From contig CAAFUF010000043.1 in assembly GCA_900766135.1 (NCBI GenBank), positions 151,603 through 215,602 of the forward strand: a stretch of DNA of 64,000 nucleotides. The letters are read 5' to 3'. Origin of the DNA: Paenibacillaceae bacterium. GTDB taxonomy: Bacteria > Bacillota > Bacilli > Paenibacillales > Paenibacillaceae. Below the pieces are notes generated by a model. It saw only the letters and a list, made by a program, of their open reading frames with translations, searched no databases and had not been told where the DNA came from. The translations under genes were made by a program, and so were the position numbers. The first letter of the stretch is position 1. Each line of letters opens with the position of its first letter. Below, in pieces: positions 16,122 to 25,772 of this stretch.

Positions 16122-17456
16122 TTACTGCGATTTGGCCGCAATCGAGAACACGACCGTTTTGGCGTTATTATCAACGAGTACGCTCACGGAAAAATCTCCG
16201 ACGGTCGCCTGTTTGTCAGCTAGCGGCCGACCGGCTTCGACCTCGGCGCAAATCGCATCAAACCAGCGGCGGAACGCGATGGCGTCGTAGGTGAACAGCT
16301 GATTGGCAAACAGCTCGATCGATTCCGAATTCCGGGCCAGCGTTCCTTCCCGAAGCCGGACGGTGATGCCGTAGGTGTTGTAAGTCGGGTCGAGCCAGAT
16401 CGCCGCTTCCTCCTTCGCCGTCCCGCTGGACGAACCGGCTCCTCCTGCAGCCGTGGCCTGCTGCACCGCCGCTTTCTCCTTTTCGTCCTTGAACAGGCGC
16501 AGCGTGGTGTCGAATAAATCGTAATTGGTGCCGCGCAGCTGCCCGGCCTTCCGCAACGTATCATAGGCATCCCACATCCGCTTGTCGGGGAAAGCGACGA
16601 TTCTTTGTCCCCCGCCGACGGTCGGCACAAGCCGCTGCAGCTTTCCTTCTTCCGGTTGAATCGGGATCCGTTTGGTTTTGTCGGTCAGACGGTTCAGAAT
16701 CACGAGGGCCTCGGCCCGCGAAACGGTCCGGCCGACGCCGAAATTTCCGTCCGGGTAACCCTGCATGATCCCCTTGATCAACGATTCGGCGATGAACTTC
16801 TGCTGCCGGTCGCTCGCGCTGGTCAAATCCCCATAGGACGCGGCCACCCTGCGGCTAAACTGCTCGTCCTCCAGAAACTCGGTTTCTTGCAGCGTGTAAT
16901 AGAGCACCTCCGCCACATTTTCCCGGGTCATCCCCGTTTGAAAATCGCTGTAACGGCTTTTGTTCAAAAAATTCAGATCGCTTGCCACATCGATATAAGG
17001 TTTAGCCCAATAACCCGTCATGGCCGGCTTGAAGTCGAAGTAACGGTAATCCTGTTTCAGGATCGTCCGGTTCTCTTCGCTCAGCGATTCAAGAAAAGAA
17101 GCCCGCCAAGTGCGCTCCAGGTTCGGATGCTGCTCGCTATAGGACAAGATCAGCATCTTGATGAATTGGTCCACCTGTACCGGCTCGTTGGGCCGGAACG
17201 TCCCGTCCGGGAACCCGTTCAGGATCCCCTGTGCGACCATGGACTCGATTTCCTCTTGCGCCCAATGTCCGCGAATATCTTTAAAAACACCGGAATTGCC
17301 GGGTACGGCCGCCGCAGCCCCGGCGATGGACGGACCGGCAAGATCATTCGCCGGCCCGTACGCTCCAGCCAATCCGATAAAGCCGGCTAGCAAGCAAAAC
17401 GCTGCCGCTTGACGCAATCTCCGTTTGAAGATGCGTTTCCAATTGATTCTGATCAT
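16122..17456 (-). CDS. Secreted S-layer-homology (SLH) domain protein
   Basis: The 444-residue product begins with a signal peptide (basic KRIFKRRLR, hydrophobic core, cleavage near residue 45). Three SLH repeats follow: FKDIRGHWAQEEIESMVAQGILNG (about 58-105), a degenerate central one (YWAKPYIDVASDLNFL, about 130-180) and SLIKGIMQGYPDGNFG (about 200-250). SLH repeats bind pyruvylated cell-wall polymers. The remaining about 190 residues (260-444) are an unrecognised domain ending in a beta-rich VGDFSVSVLVDNNAKTVVFSI segment. ATG 17456 follows GGGAGG by 7 bp. It is monocistronic; its role at the cell surface is not evident from context. Confidence 0.88.
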   Translation of the reverse strand: MIRINWKRIFKRRLRQAAAFCLLAGFIGLAGAYGPANDLAGPSIAGAAAAVPGNSGVFKDIRGHWAQEEIESMVAQGILNGFPDGTFRPNEPVQVDQFIKMLILSYSEQHPNLERTWRASFLESLSEENRTILKQDYRYFDFKPAMTGYWAKPYIDVASDLNFLNKSRYSDFQTGMTRENVAEVLYYTLQETEFLEDEQFSRRVAASYGDLTSASDRQQKFIAESLIKGIMQGYPDGNFGVGRTVSRAEALVILNRLTDKTKRIPIQPEEGKLQRLVPTVGGGQRIVAFPDKRMWDAYDTLRKAGQLRGTNYDLFDTTLRLFKDEKEKAAVQQATAAGGAGSSSGTAKEEAAIWLDPTYNTYGITVRLREGTLARNSESIELFANQLFTYDAIAFRRWFDAICAEVEAGRPLADKQATVGDFSVSVLVDNNAKTVVFSIAAKSQ

Positions 17457-17617
17457 GACGTAGCCTCCCAAGTCTTTACACATGTTGCGTTATGTACAGC
17501 AGACGTAAGTACGCCGCCACTACTCAGAAAACCATAATTCGGAACGGATGTGAATAGGCCGAACGACAGCCTGAATTCCGGCATAACCGGCGCGGATTCG
17601 CCTGCGCTAAACGAACC

Positions 17618-17650
17618 AGAAAAAGCCCAAGGGCAGTGCCCTGGGCCTGG
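17618..17650 (-). terminator. Terminator after the ArsR-type regulator
   Basis: On the minus strand GCCCAGGGC and GCCCTTGGGC pair around ACT, followed by TTTTT. Confidence 0.85.
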
Positions 17651-17668
17651 TTGAATGAAAGGTTCCCG

Positions 17669-18007
17669 TTACTCCGAAATGGTACTTTCATCCTTCGGGC
17701 CGGATTTCTCGTATGCCAGCAGGATCGAATCCAGCAAGCCGGGAAAACGGGATTCCAAATCTTCCTCCCTTACCGACATAAACCGCTGCGTGCCTTGGAT
17801 GCGGGTAAACACGACGCCGGCCTCCCGCAGCGTCCGGATATGATGGGATAACGTCGATTTGGCGATCGGCACCTCGAAGTAATTGCAAGGCCGTTCGCCG
17901 CTTCGGCGCATTTCAGCCACGACGCTGAGCCGGATCGGGTCGCTTAAAGCGTATAACACGGAAGACAGCTGAATGTCATCCCGGTCGGGGTGATGTAGGA
18001 CTTTCAT
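17669..18007 (-). CDS. ArsR-type winged-helix repressor
   Basis: The 112-residue protein is a compact winged helix: LSDPIRLSVVAEMRRSG, then the recognition region VPIAKSTLSHHIRTLREAGVVFTRIQGTQRFMSVREEDL. No paired metal-binding cysteines are present (single Cys in PCNYF), so it is not a typical metal sensor. The ATG at 18007 lies 9 bp after GAAGGAG; earlier in-frame ATGs lack a site. It is divergent from the MFS exporter at 18145 across about 135 bp, so it probably represses that gene and itself until an effector releases it. Confidence 0.86.
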   Translation of the reverse strand: MKVLHHPDRDDIQLSSVLYALSDPIRLSVVAEMRRSGERPCNYFEVPIAKSTLSHHIRTLREAGVVFTRIQGTQRFMSVREEDLESRFPGLLDSILLAYEKSGPKDESTISE

Positions 18008-18144
18008 CAGGTAAAACTCCTTCATATCTAAAATTCGTGATGAATGAATCATTCCCTATTTACATCATAAGCCATGTCATGCTATATTTCAATCGTTCGA
18101 TAATATTCGAACTTTAGAACAAAGAAAGAGTGGGTGAAAAAACC

Positions 18145-19551
18145 ATGCAAAAGATCTCCACCGAATTCAAAAATACCGCAGGGCCGTCTCCCTCACCTTC
18201 CTTAACCAACGAAGGTTTGCTGACGGCGTTGCTCGCGATTGCCGTGGTGTTGGTTATCATGAACACGGCCATGTTTAACTTGGCGCTGCCGGACGTCACC
18301 GAAGCCTTCCATTTGTCGGCCGCCGTCACTTCCCTGATCGTCACGGGATACTCGATCATGTTTGCCATCTCGTCGATCACGTTCAGCCGTCTTTCCGACT
18401 TTCTGCCGATCCGGCGCCTGCTGGCGATCGGACTTACGACGCTGGGGATTGCCGCCGTCGCCGGGTTGTTCAGCCCAAGCTTCTGGATACTGCTCGCCGT
18501 TCGCGTTGTTCAGGCATCCGGGGCAGGAGCGGTCGTCTCGCTGTCGCTGGTGACCTTATCCCGCTACGTTCCTATCGAGCGGCGCGGCAAAGCGATGGCC
18601 TTGATCATGTCGGCCGTATCGCTGGGTCTCGGTCTTGGCCCCGTTGCCGGCGGCGCGATCGTAGAATATTTCGGCTGGAGATACCTGTTCGTCATCACGG
18701 CGTTCACGCTGTTGTTAGTACCGCTGTTTCTTCGGCATATCCCGCGGGAACAGCCGGTTCGGGGAGCGTTCGATACCCCGGGCGCGATTTTCGTGGCCGT
18801 CGGCACAACCGGTTTGCTGTTGTTTCTGACGGAGCATTCCTGGACGGCGCTGGCGTTTGGTGCCGCGGCGTTGGCTCTATTCGTCTGGCGTATCCGCACC
18901 GCCTCCAACCCGTTCGTCTCGCCCGCGTTGTTTAGCAACGGGTCGTACCTCGCCTTGTCGATCGTCGGCATCGCAGCGTATTTGTGCAGCTTCGCCACCT
19001 TATTTTTGCTGCCTCAAATTTTGGTTCATCGCTTTGGGTTAACCGCCAGCCATGCCGGGCTGATCATCTTCCCGGGCTCAATGCTGGCGATGGTCGCCTC
19101 CCGCAGGGTCGGCTCCGTCATCGATCGCCACGGCAACGGCGCGATCCTGCGGTATGTTCCGCTGCTCGTGCTCAGCTCCATGCTTCTGTTCGCCCTGTTC
19201 AGCGGGCAATCGTGGCTGGCCATCCTGTTCATCTATATGCTGATCAGCTTAGGGTTCACGATGCTTTCCAGCAGCGTATCCAATGAAATTTCCCGGATTC
19301 TGCCGGCATCTCAGGTTGGCTCGGGGATGGGGCTCTACCAATTGCTGCAGTTCTTCAGCGGCGCCTTCAGCGTAGCCATGGCCTCCAGCGCCATGGAATG
19401 GCAGCACGGACTGTCGCTGTCCGCCGCCTACTCCAACATTTTCTGGGGACTCATGGTGATGGCGTTGCTCGCCCTCGGCTCGTCATTTGTTTATTTACGC
19501 AGCATGGCCATAAAAGGAAGATCGCAGCAAGGCACCTCTTTTGAAGCGTAA
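18145..19551 (+). CDS. MFS multidrug exporter, 14-helix DHA2 type
   Basis: The 468-residue membrane protein has about 14 hydrophobic helices and the MFS motifs FSRLSDFLPIRR (motif A), RVVQASGAGAVVSLSLVTLSRYVP (motif B region) and LGLGPVAGGAIVEYFGWRYLF (motif C, typical of drug/H+ antiporters). It should expel hydrophobic drugs or antibiotics using the proton gradient. Start at ATG 18145 (GGGTG 8 bp upstream); a GTG at 18130 is an alternative with a weaker site. The divergent ArsR-type gene is the likely regulator. A bidirectional terminator follows. Confidence 0.87.
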   Translation: MQKISTEFKNTAGPSPSPSLTNEGLLTALLAIAVVLVIMNTAMFNLALPDVTEAFHLSAAVTSLIVTGYSIMFAISSITFSRLSDFLPIRRLLAIGLTTLGIAAVAGLFSPSFWILLAVRVVQASGAGAVVSLSLVTLSRYVPIERRGKAMALIMSAVSLGLGLGPVAGGAIVEYFGWRYLFVITAFTLLLVPLFLRHIPREQPVRGAFDTPGAIFVAVGTTGLLLFLTEHSWTALAFGAAALALFVWRIRTASNPFVSPALFSNGSYLALSIVGIAAYLCSFATLFLLPQILVHRFGLTASHAGLIIFPGSMLAMVASRRVGSVIDRHGNGAILRYVPLLVLSSMLLFALFSGQSWLAILFIYMLISLGFTMLSSSVSNEISRILPASQVGSGMGLYQLLQFFSGAFSVAMASSAMEWQHGLSLSAAYSNIFWGLMVMALLALGSSFVYLRSMAIKGRSQQGTSFEA

Positions 19552-19563
19552 CCCGGTTGAATA

Positions 19564-19628
19564 TAACGAAAACCCCTGGGGCTAAACGGAACAAATGCTT
19601 TCCGCCGCCCTCAGGGGTATTCGTTATT
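19564..19628. terminator. Bidirectional terminator between convergent MFS and ABC permease genes
   Basis: AACGAA-ACCCCTG pairs with CAGGGGT-TTCGTT around a GC-rich loop of about 35 bases. It lies between stop codons at 19551 and 19645. Confidence 0.65.
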
Positions 19629-19644
19629 CCAGGCTACCCTGGAC

Positions 19645-22167
19645 TTATTCGGCTTCCCTTAACCTTTCCACGATCGACATCCGCGACATCCGGCGGTACG
19701 AAGCCAACGTCGTGGTCAAGGCGATCGCGATGAGCAGCGGTACCATGCCGGCAATCGGCAGCGGGCTCATGCGGAATTCCGCAAACGCGATATTGTCCGC
19801 GACGCCCTTGGCTACCAGATACGTTAATCCCAGGCCTGCCGTACCCGCGATCGCAATCGTCAGCAACACGCTGTAGAGACCTTCCGCCACCAGCATTTTT
19901 TTCAGTTGGTTTCGGGTCATGCCAACGCTTTCCAATATGGCAAATTCGTTCCGGCGGGCCAACATTCCGGTGATTACCGTGTTGACATAGTTCAAAATCC
20001 CGATCAAAGCGATGATAAAGCACAAGCTGTAGCCGATCGTTTGAAATATGCGGATAAAGCCTTGCATTTCCTGTTTGTAATCCTCCCGCGATTTAACGAT
20101 CAAGGTTGGCCGGGACGCCGCCGCGGATTTTACCGCCGCCTCCACTTCAGCGAGCTTGGACGGATCGGCGTGCAGGGTAGTGGACAAGATAATCGGGTCC
20201 CTCACCGCGTTGACGAACTCGTCCGACGGCCAAAACACGTTAAACCCGCCCATGTTATAAAACTGGGTTCCCGCCGCATACAGTGCACCCGATTTCATGA
20301 CCGCCATGACCTCGTAGCTTTTCTTCATACCGTCCAGTCGAATCACGTCTCCCGGCTGAAAATAAGAGGCGTACCGGTCCGAACCAAGCAACGCTTCCGT
20401 AATGAGCACGTAATTCCCGGAGGCGAACTTGTCCCGGTCCAATGTCCCGGCGACGATCTCGTTTTTATCGATCACATCGTACCAACCGGGGTCCAGGCCA
20501 TGTAGCTGTAACGAAACGGCTCCATTGTCAAGAATAGTGGTGAAGTCGGGTCTACCGGGATCTTCCGTCGCCGCCAGAGGTTCAAGCATGCGCCGGATCG
20601 GTTCATCGATTTTTAACGAATCACCTTTATAGTACACGTTGTCCAAGCCGGTGACCCCGTCGATACGCTTTAACGAATCTGCAACCTCCGGGGTCAGCGC
20701 GGCGGCCTCCGGCTCGGGCACGCCGATCCGGCTGCCGGCATCCTCTTTGACCACAAAGTCTCCCGAAATAAAGCTGTTCAAGTACTTATTTACGCTAAAC
20801 GAAGAAATGACCGTATAAATGACGCTGAACAAAATGATGCTGAGCGACAAAGAGGCCAGCATGAGCCATAGCTTCTTTTTGCTCCGGAACAGATTGCCAA
20901 GCGCCATTCGGGACAGTTGGGCCCCGCGCGCCGAGCGTTTGATTTTCCGGCCCGTGCTCCCGCCGCCGATCCCGGAGAACTTCACGGCCTCGACCGGCGA
21001 AATCCGCGCCGCGGTCCGCCCCGGTTTGCTTGTGCCGATCCGCACCGTCAAATAGGCGAATAGAGCGGCTCCGACAAAAATCAGCGGGTTGGCCGAATAA
21101 GCGGTATCCATCTCGTTGGACAAACGGAACATCAGCGGCATCAGCCAGACGCCGACTCCGTAGCCCAAAGCCAAACCGATCGGAAGCCCCGCCAAATACA
21201 GCCGGTTCGCCTGAATGGAAATGACCCTCCTGAGTTGGCGCGGGGTGGTCCCGATCGTTTTCAGCAACCCGTAAAATTTGATGTCCCGCACGACGGAAAT
21301 ATGAAAAATATTGTAGATCAGCAGATATCCGCTCAACATGATGATCAGGATCAAAACGAGGAACGGCACCGCGTTCGCCGGATCTTCCTGAAGGGCGACG
21401 CTGCTGTAGGACCAGTTTACGCCGTACGGGACGTCGAGTCCGGTATCGGACAACACCTTTTTCAGCTTCTTTTCAATGCCGAAGGAATCCGCGAACATGA
21501 CGTCCAACCGGATCGTATTGACGTAACCTTGCCCCAGCCGGGTCTGGACGGGATCGATATGCGACAAATTGCGCTTCACAAAAGCATCCGATACGAACGC
21601 CTGCCCCACCATGCCCAGGTTCCGATCCGCCGGAAAAATTCCCGACAACACGAACTCTCTGGCGATAACTTGTTCATCGATATCGATATCCAGTTTGACC
21701 TTGGCCCCCAACTTGTGAGGTACGCCAAGCGATTCCAGCACCCATCCGCTCATCGCAATCTCGTTCTCTTCCTTCGGCAAACCACCTTGCTCGAATCGGA
21801 TGAAGCTGTGCTTGGCTTCGTTTTCGTCGATCTGGTCGATCTCCAGTTCCGTACCGCGAAATGCGTCGCTTATCCCGCGCCCGACCACCACGGATCTGCC
21901 GTATTCCTTGATGGAAGGATGCTTTTGGAGCTTATCGGCCTCCTCCGGCGTTAAATATTTGAAGCTGCCATGAAAATCGCCGCCGGCCGTTTTCATTTTG
22001 GTTAGCTGCATCGATTCGTTGAGGCTGAAAGCCATCGTAAACACCGAAGTGAGCAGCAGCGTCGTTAGCACGATGGCGCTGACGATGATCGCGTTACGCG
22101 GCAGATTGGCTTTCAGGCTCCGGCTAGCCAACTGCGCGACCGCCTTGCGGTTATTCGTGGACGGCAT
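19645..22167 (-). CDS. FtsX-type ABC transporter permease
   Basis: The 840-residue protein has an N-terminal transmembrane helix, a large extracytoplasmic region, a cluster of three helices, a second helix and extracytoplasmic region (about 480-700), and three C-terminal helices: a duplicated FtsX/MacB_PCD arrangement. Such permeases with a partner ATPase export or extract lipopeptides, antibiotics or lipoproteins. ATG 22167 is preceded by GGGAGGCGG and overlaps the end of the ATPase gene, so the two are coupled. The upstream two-component system (22981-24791) makes antimicrobial-peptide sensing plausible; the ligand is not evident. Confidence 0.87.
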   Translation of the reverse strand: MPSTNNRKAVAQLASRSLKANLPRNAIIVSAIVLTTLLLTSVFTMAFSLNESMQLTKMKTAGGDFHGSFKYLTPEEADKLQKHPSIKEYGRSVVVGRGISDAFRGTELEIDQIDENEAKHSFIRFEQGGLPKEENEIAMSGWVLESLGVPHKLGAKVKLDIDIDEQVIAREFVLSGIFPADRNLGMVGQAFVSDAFVKRNLSHIDPVQTRLGQGYVNTIRLDVMFADSFGIEKKLKKVLSDTGLDVPYGVNWSYSSVALQEDPANAVPFLVLILIIMLSGYLLIYNIFHISVVRDIKFYGLLKTIGTTPRQLRRVISIQANRLYLAGLPIGLALGYGVGVWLMPLMFRLSNEMDTAYSANPLIFVGAALFAYLTVRIGTSKPGRTAARISPVEAVKFSGIGGGSTGRKIKRSARGAQLSRMALGNLFRSKKKLWLMLASLSLSIILFSVIYTVISSFSVNKYLNSFISGDFVVKEDAGSRIGVPEPEAAALTPEVADSLKRIDGVTGLDNVYYKGDSLKIDEPIRRMLEPLAATEDPGRPDFTTILDNGAVSLQLHGLDPGWYDVIDKNEIVAGTLDRDKFASGNYVLITEALLGSDRYASYFQPGDVIRLDGMKKSYEVMAVMKSGALYAAGTQFYNMGGFNVFWPSDEFVNAVRDPIILSTTLHADPSKLAEVEAAVKSAAASRPTLIVKSREDYKQEMQGFIRIFQTIGYSLCFIIALIGILNYVNTVITGMLARRNEFAILESVGMTRNQLKKMLVAEGLYSVLLTIAIAGTAGLGLTYLVAKGVADNIAFAEFRMSPLPIAGMVPLLIAIALTTTLASYRRMSRMSIVERLREAE

Positions 22168-22864
22168 CCGTTTCCGCCTCCCTCCCGGCACGACCGGAAC
22201 GACTGACGATTTGGCCGTCCTCGATCCGCACGATTCGATCCGCGGTGAGTGCGATCTCTTCATTGTGCGTAATCATCACGATCGTCTGGTGGAACCGTTC
22301 GCTCATCTGCTTCAGCAGCACCATCACTTCCTGGCTCGTTTTGCTGTCCAGATTCCCCGTCGGCTCGTCCGCCAGCACGATCGAAGGCTTGGTCGCCAGC
22401 GCTCTCGCGATCGCCACGCGCTGCTGCTGCCCGCCGGACAGATTCGCGGGCAACTGATACACCTTATCGGACAACCCAAGCGCCCCGATCACCTGATCCA
22501 CATGCTCCCGATCCACGCGGGCACCGTCCAGCTCGATCGGTAACACGATATTTTCGTAGACGTTCAAGATGGGAATCAGATTGTAGCTCTGGAACACAAA
22601 ACCGACCGACCGTCGCCGGAAAATCGTCATTTTCTCGTCATTCATGGCATAAATATCGTTCCCGTCCACATACACCTTGCCGCCGGTGGGGCGGTCCAAC
22701 CCGCCCAGCATGTGGAGCAGCGTGCTTTTTCCGCTGCCGCTTGTGCCAACGATCGCGACAAACTCGCCTTTATCCACGCTAAGCGTGATTCCATTCAACG
22801 CCTTGACGGCGTTAGAACCTTGGCCATAGGTTTTCTTCAACTCTTCCGTTTGCAAGATCGGCAT
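22151..22864 (-). CDS. ABC transporter ATP-binding protein (MacB/LolD type)
   Basis: The 237-residue ATPase has Walker A (GTSGSGKST), the Q-loop in VGFVFQSYNLIPILNVYENI, the signature LSGGQQQR, Walker B (IVLADEPTGNLD) and H-loop (IVMITHN). The wording is that of the LolD/MacB/BceA subfamily that works with FtsX-type permeases. It overlaps its permease by 17 bp. GGGAGG precedes the ATG, and a terminator hairpin lies only a few bases before that site (22887-22917), so expression may depend on read-through or on a separate promoter. Confidence 0.92.
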   Translation of the reverse strand: MPILQTEELKKTYGQGSNAVKALNGITLSVDKGEFVAIVGTSGSGKSTLLHMLGGLDRPTGGKVYVDGNDIYAMNDEKMTIFRRRSVGFVFQSYNLIPILNVYENIVLPIELDGARVDREHVDQVIGALGLSDKVYQLPANLSGGQQQRVAIARALATKPSIVLADEPTGNLDSKTSQEVMVLLKQMSERFHQTIVMITHNEEIALTADRIVRIEDGQIVSRSGRAGREAETDAVHE

Positions 22865-22886
22865 GCCGGTTTCTACCTCCCAATAA

Positions 22887-22917
22887 AAAATCCTGTACGG
22901 GGTTCGTACAGGACTTA
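22887..22917 (-). terminator. Terminator between the histidine kinase and the ABC ATPase
   Basis: On the minus strand TCCTGTAC and GTACAGGA form a perfect 8-bp stem with a 7-base loop followed by TTTTTTA. It separates the two-component genes from the transporter genes they probably control. Confidence 0.82.
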
Positions 22918-22980
22918 ATGTAGCAAATCATTCTTACGATCGGATGTCCGAAAAATAACAGGTTCGACATAATCCATCGT

Positions 22981-24105
22981 TTACATGCCGGGCAAAAACA
23001 CCGAAAATACCGTGCCTTCGCCGAGCCTGGACGACACCTTGATGTATCCGCCCTGAGCGGCTATAATCTCCCGGGCCAGATACAAGCCGATGCCGACGCC
23101 TTCGTACTTGGCCGCTTGCTTGCTGCGATAAAAACGTTTGAAAATATCGTTCCATTCCTGCTCCGCGATGCCCATGCCCTGATCGGCGACATCGATGCGG
23201 ACAAACATTTCCCCCGCCGCAGCCGAAATACGGATGCCGCTCCCGGCGGCGCTGTATTTGACTGCATTTTCCAGCAAGTTAAACAGAGCCTCGCCCGTCC
23301 ATTTGGGATCCTGCCGTACCGAAATATCCGGGGTGCAATCAATGGCGATTCCAACGCTTTTGCGTTCCGCGGCGGCATAAACCTGAGATACGGCTTGGGT
23401 AATCGTCGGAATCAGCGGCGATACGGCCGTTTGCAAGGCAATCATCCCCGTCTCGAGCCGGGACATTTTGACCAACGACCCGATCAGCCAATCGAGCTTG
23501 GCAGCTTGCGCCTTTATTTGAGCCGCATACTGGCGGGCCTCCTCGCTCAGATCCGAGAGTTCCTCCAGCAGCTCGCCGTACAGGATGATGCTCGACAGCG
23601 GCGTTTTCGTTTGGTGGGAAATATCGGAGAGAAGCGTCTGAAGATGGCTTCGCTCCGCTTCGACTTGCCCTTCGCGCGCCCGGGCCAGCTCGACGTAACG
23701 GATCACCTTGTTCTCCAGTGCGGAAAGTTCCGTCTCTTCATAGCCGGTCAGACGCGGCCTGCCGGCGATTGCCGTATCCACGATGTCATAAGCAGCCTGG
23801 ATGGCCGCAGCCGACTTCGCCCGCAGCGTCCAAACGAAAGTGCCGGCCAATAAGAGCAGCGCCCCGGCGAAACCCGCCGGCAGCCAAAGCGGCGGGGTAA
23901 ACACTTCCCCGGACGATGCCCAAGCCGCCAGCGGATAGCCCAGCACGAGCAGGACAAACAGCGCTCCGTAAGCAACGGTAAGCCCATTGAAGTCAAGCCC
24001 GTTCCGACGCGCTGAACCGGCTTGTCCATCCGTTCGCGGAAGGACGCGACGCGACGCGAACTCGGCCAGCCCATGCTCCCCTCTGGATTCCCCGCCGTTT
24101 GTCAT
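22981..24105 (-). CDS. Sensor histidine kinase with short extracellular loop
   Basis: The 374-residue kinase has two helices (about residues 42-63 and 72-95) separated by less than ten residues, the plan of intramembrane-sensing kinases that detect cell-envelope stress or work with a neighbouring ABC transporter. The H-box is LSDISHQTKTPLSSI with His164, followed by N-box LLENAVKYSAAGSG and G-boxes DQGMGIAEQ and GVGIGLYLAREI. The N-terminal 40 residues are polar. Its ATG at 24105 overlaps the response-regulator stop codon (ATGA), so the two are co-translated. It ends before a terminator preceding the ABC genes. Confidence 0.92.
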   Translation of the reverse strand: MTNGGESRGEHGLAEFASRRVLPRTDGQAGSARRNGLDFNGLTVAYGALFVLLVLGYPLAAWASSGEVFTPPLWLPAGFAGALLLLAGTFVWTLRAKSAAAIQAAYDIVDTAIAGRPRLTGYEETELSALENKVIRYVELARAREGQVEAERSHLQTLLSDISHQTKTPLSSIILYGELLEELSDLSEEARQYAAQIKAQAAKLDWLIGSLVKMSRLETGMIALQTAVSPLIPTITQAVSQVYAAAERKSVGIAIDCTPDISVRQDPKWTGEALFNLLENAVKYSAAGSGIRISAAAGEMFVRIDVADQGMGIAEQEWNDIFKRFYRSKQAAKYEGVGIGLYLAREIIAAQGGYIKVSSRLGEGTVFSVFLPGM

Positions 24106-24791
24106 GCCTGCACCCCCGCATCGGCCCACAGGTACCCGAGCCCGTAGACCGTCTTGATATATTGGGGCGCAGAGGAATCTGCCTCGATTTTGGCCCGCAA
24201 TCGTTTGACCGTAACGGTCAGCGCGTTTTCGTCCACAAATTCGGCTTCATGCCCCCATACGAGATAGATCAACTGTTCCCGGGTCAGAATTTGTCCGCGG
24301 TGGCTTACCAGCGCTTTCAACAGTTTTTGTTCCGTCACGCTGAGCGAGATGGCTGCGCCCTCCTTGCGGTAGTCCATTTTGCCGAAATCGAACGCCAGGG
24401 AGCCGATATTCACTTTATCCTCGCGGCTCGGATCGCAGCGCCGGAGCACGGCCATCACCCGGGACCTGAGCACCATCAGGCTGAACGGCTTCGTAATGTA
24501 GTCATCCCCGCCCAGCTCGAAGCCCATCACGATATCGGACTCCATGTCATTCGCCGTCAGAAAGATGACGGGGAGCCGCGAAGTCTCCCGGAGCTTGGCG
24601 CAGAAATCCAAACCGCTTCCGTCCGGCAATCTGACGTCCAGCAGCACCAGATCAATCCCGCCCGCCGCCAGCCGTTCCTCCGCCCCAGCCAGATCATAAG
24701 CCTGCTCCACGGAAATTCCGTCCCGGGCCAACGTCAACGCGATGCCCTTGTTTAATCCTGCATCATCTTCAACGATCAGAATGTTCGTCAT
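24102..24791 (-). CDS. OmpR-family response regulator
   Basis: The 229-residue regulator has a receiver domain with the acidic pair Glu8-Asp9 and phospho-acceptor Asp52 (LLDVRLP), Thr in FLTAND, Lys in ITKPFS, and a C-terminal winged helix (about 125-225; ILTREQLIYLVWG, VTVKRLRAKIE, TVYGLGYLW). It is the first gene of the two-component unit and probably activates the ABC genes downstream. A start at ATG 24791 fits the family exactly. Confidence 0.93.
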   Translation of the reverse strand: MTNILIVEDDAGLNKGIALTLARDGISVEQAYDLAGAEERLAAGGIDLVLLDVRLPDGSGLDFCAKLRETSRLPVIFLTANDMESDIVMGFELGGDDYITKPFSLMVLRSRVMAVLRRCDPSREDKVNIGSLAFDFGKMDYRKEGAAISLSVTEQKLLKALVSHRGQILTREQLIYLVWGHEAEFVDENALTVTVKRLRAKIEADSSAPQYIKTVYGLGYLWADAGVQA

Positions 24792-24874
24792 GACCGATTG
24801 CCAACCTGCCTTCCCTATTCCGTTAAACTGGCCCTATTATACACAATCGGCACGAAAAGGGGATGATAGATCGG

Positions 24875-25756
24875 TTACTTTTTCCGGCTGCGCAGCTCTT
24901 TCATGATCTTGCGGCCGGTTGGCGTTTGCGCCAGCCCGCCTTGCGCGGTTTCGCGGTGGCGGCTGGGCATCGCCGAGCCGACCTCCAGCATCACGTCGAT
25001 GACTTCGTCCGACGGGATCGCGCTGCGCACGCCGGCCAGCGCCATATCGGCGGCGGCCAGCGCGTTCACCGCACCGAAGCCGTTGCGTACGATGCAGGGA
25101 ATCTCCACCAGGCCGCCGACGGGATCGCAGATCAAGCCCAGCGTGTTCTTCAGCGCGAGGCCGACGGCGTGTACCGCCTGTTCCGGCGTCCCGCCGCGCA
25201 GCTCGACCATCGCTCCGGCCGCCATCCCGATCGCCGACCCGATTTCCGCCTGGCAGCCGCCTTCCGCGCCGGAAATAAACGAGTTGTTGGCGATCACGTA
25301 GCCGATGGCCCCGGCGCAAAACAACCCGCGCACGAGAGGCTCATCCTCCCAGCCGAAGCGCTCTTGGGCGCTGACGAACACGCCCGGGATGATGCCGCAG
25401 GAGCCCGCCGTCGGCGTAGCCACGATCCGCCCCATCGAGGCGTTGACCTCCGACACCGCCAAAGCGTAGGCCATGGCCTGGCAAGCGATGTCGCCGACGG
25501 CCGCTTCTCCGCCGCGGCGGTAGGTCTCCACCCGTTTGGCATCGCCGCCCGTCAGGCCGCTTGTGGAGACGATGTCCTCCGTCAATCCCTTGTGCACCGC
25601 CGTTTTCATGATTTGGTAATATTCGCCCATGGCGGCCAGGATCTCTGCCTCCGATTGCCCGCTCTCCGCCGCTTGATCCTGAATCATGATGCCGGAAATC
25701 GTCCGGGATTCCCGCTCGCACAGCTCCACCAGTTCCCGCAAATTCTTAAAACGCAT
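24875..25756 (-). CDS. sdaAA: L-serine dehydratase, alpha (catalytic) subunit
   Basis: The 293-residue protein matches SdaAA: GIMIQDQAAESGQSE near the N-terminus, MGRIVATPTAGSCGIIPGV, ANNSFISGAEGGCQAEIGSAIGMAAGA and CDPVGGLVEIPC with the conserved cysteines that hold the [4Fe-4S] cluster. With the beta subunit it converts L-serine to pyruvate and ammonia in the cytoplasm. AAAGGAG lies 8 bp before the ATG at 25756, 16 bp after sdaAB. The pair lies downstream of a glycine riboswitch, linking it to glycine-serine balance. Confidence 0.96.
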   Translation of the reverse strand: MRFKNLRELVELCERESRTISGIMIQDQAAESGQSEAEILAAMGEYYQIMKTAVHKGLTEDIVSTSGLTGGDAKRVETYRRGGEAAVGDIACQAMAYALAVSEVNASMGRIVATPTAGSCGIIPGVFVSAQERFGWEDEPLVRGLFCAGAIGYVIANNSFISGAEGGCQAEIGSAIGMAAGAMVELRGGTPEQAVHAVGLALKNTLGLICDPVGGLVEIPCIVRNGFGAVNALAAADMALAGVRSAIPSDEVIDVMLEVGSAMPSRHRETAQGGLAQTPTGRKIMKELRSRKK

Positions 25757-25772
25757 CCTGCCAACTCCTTTC

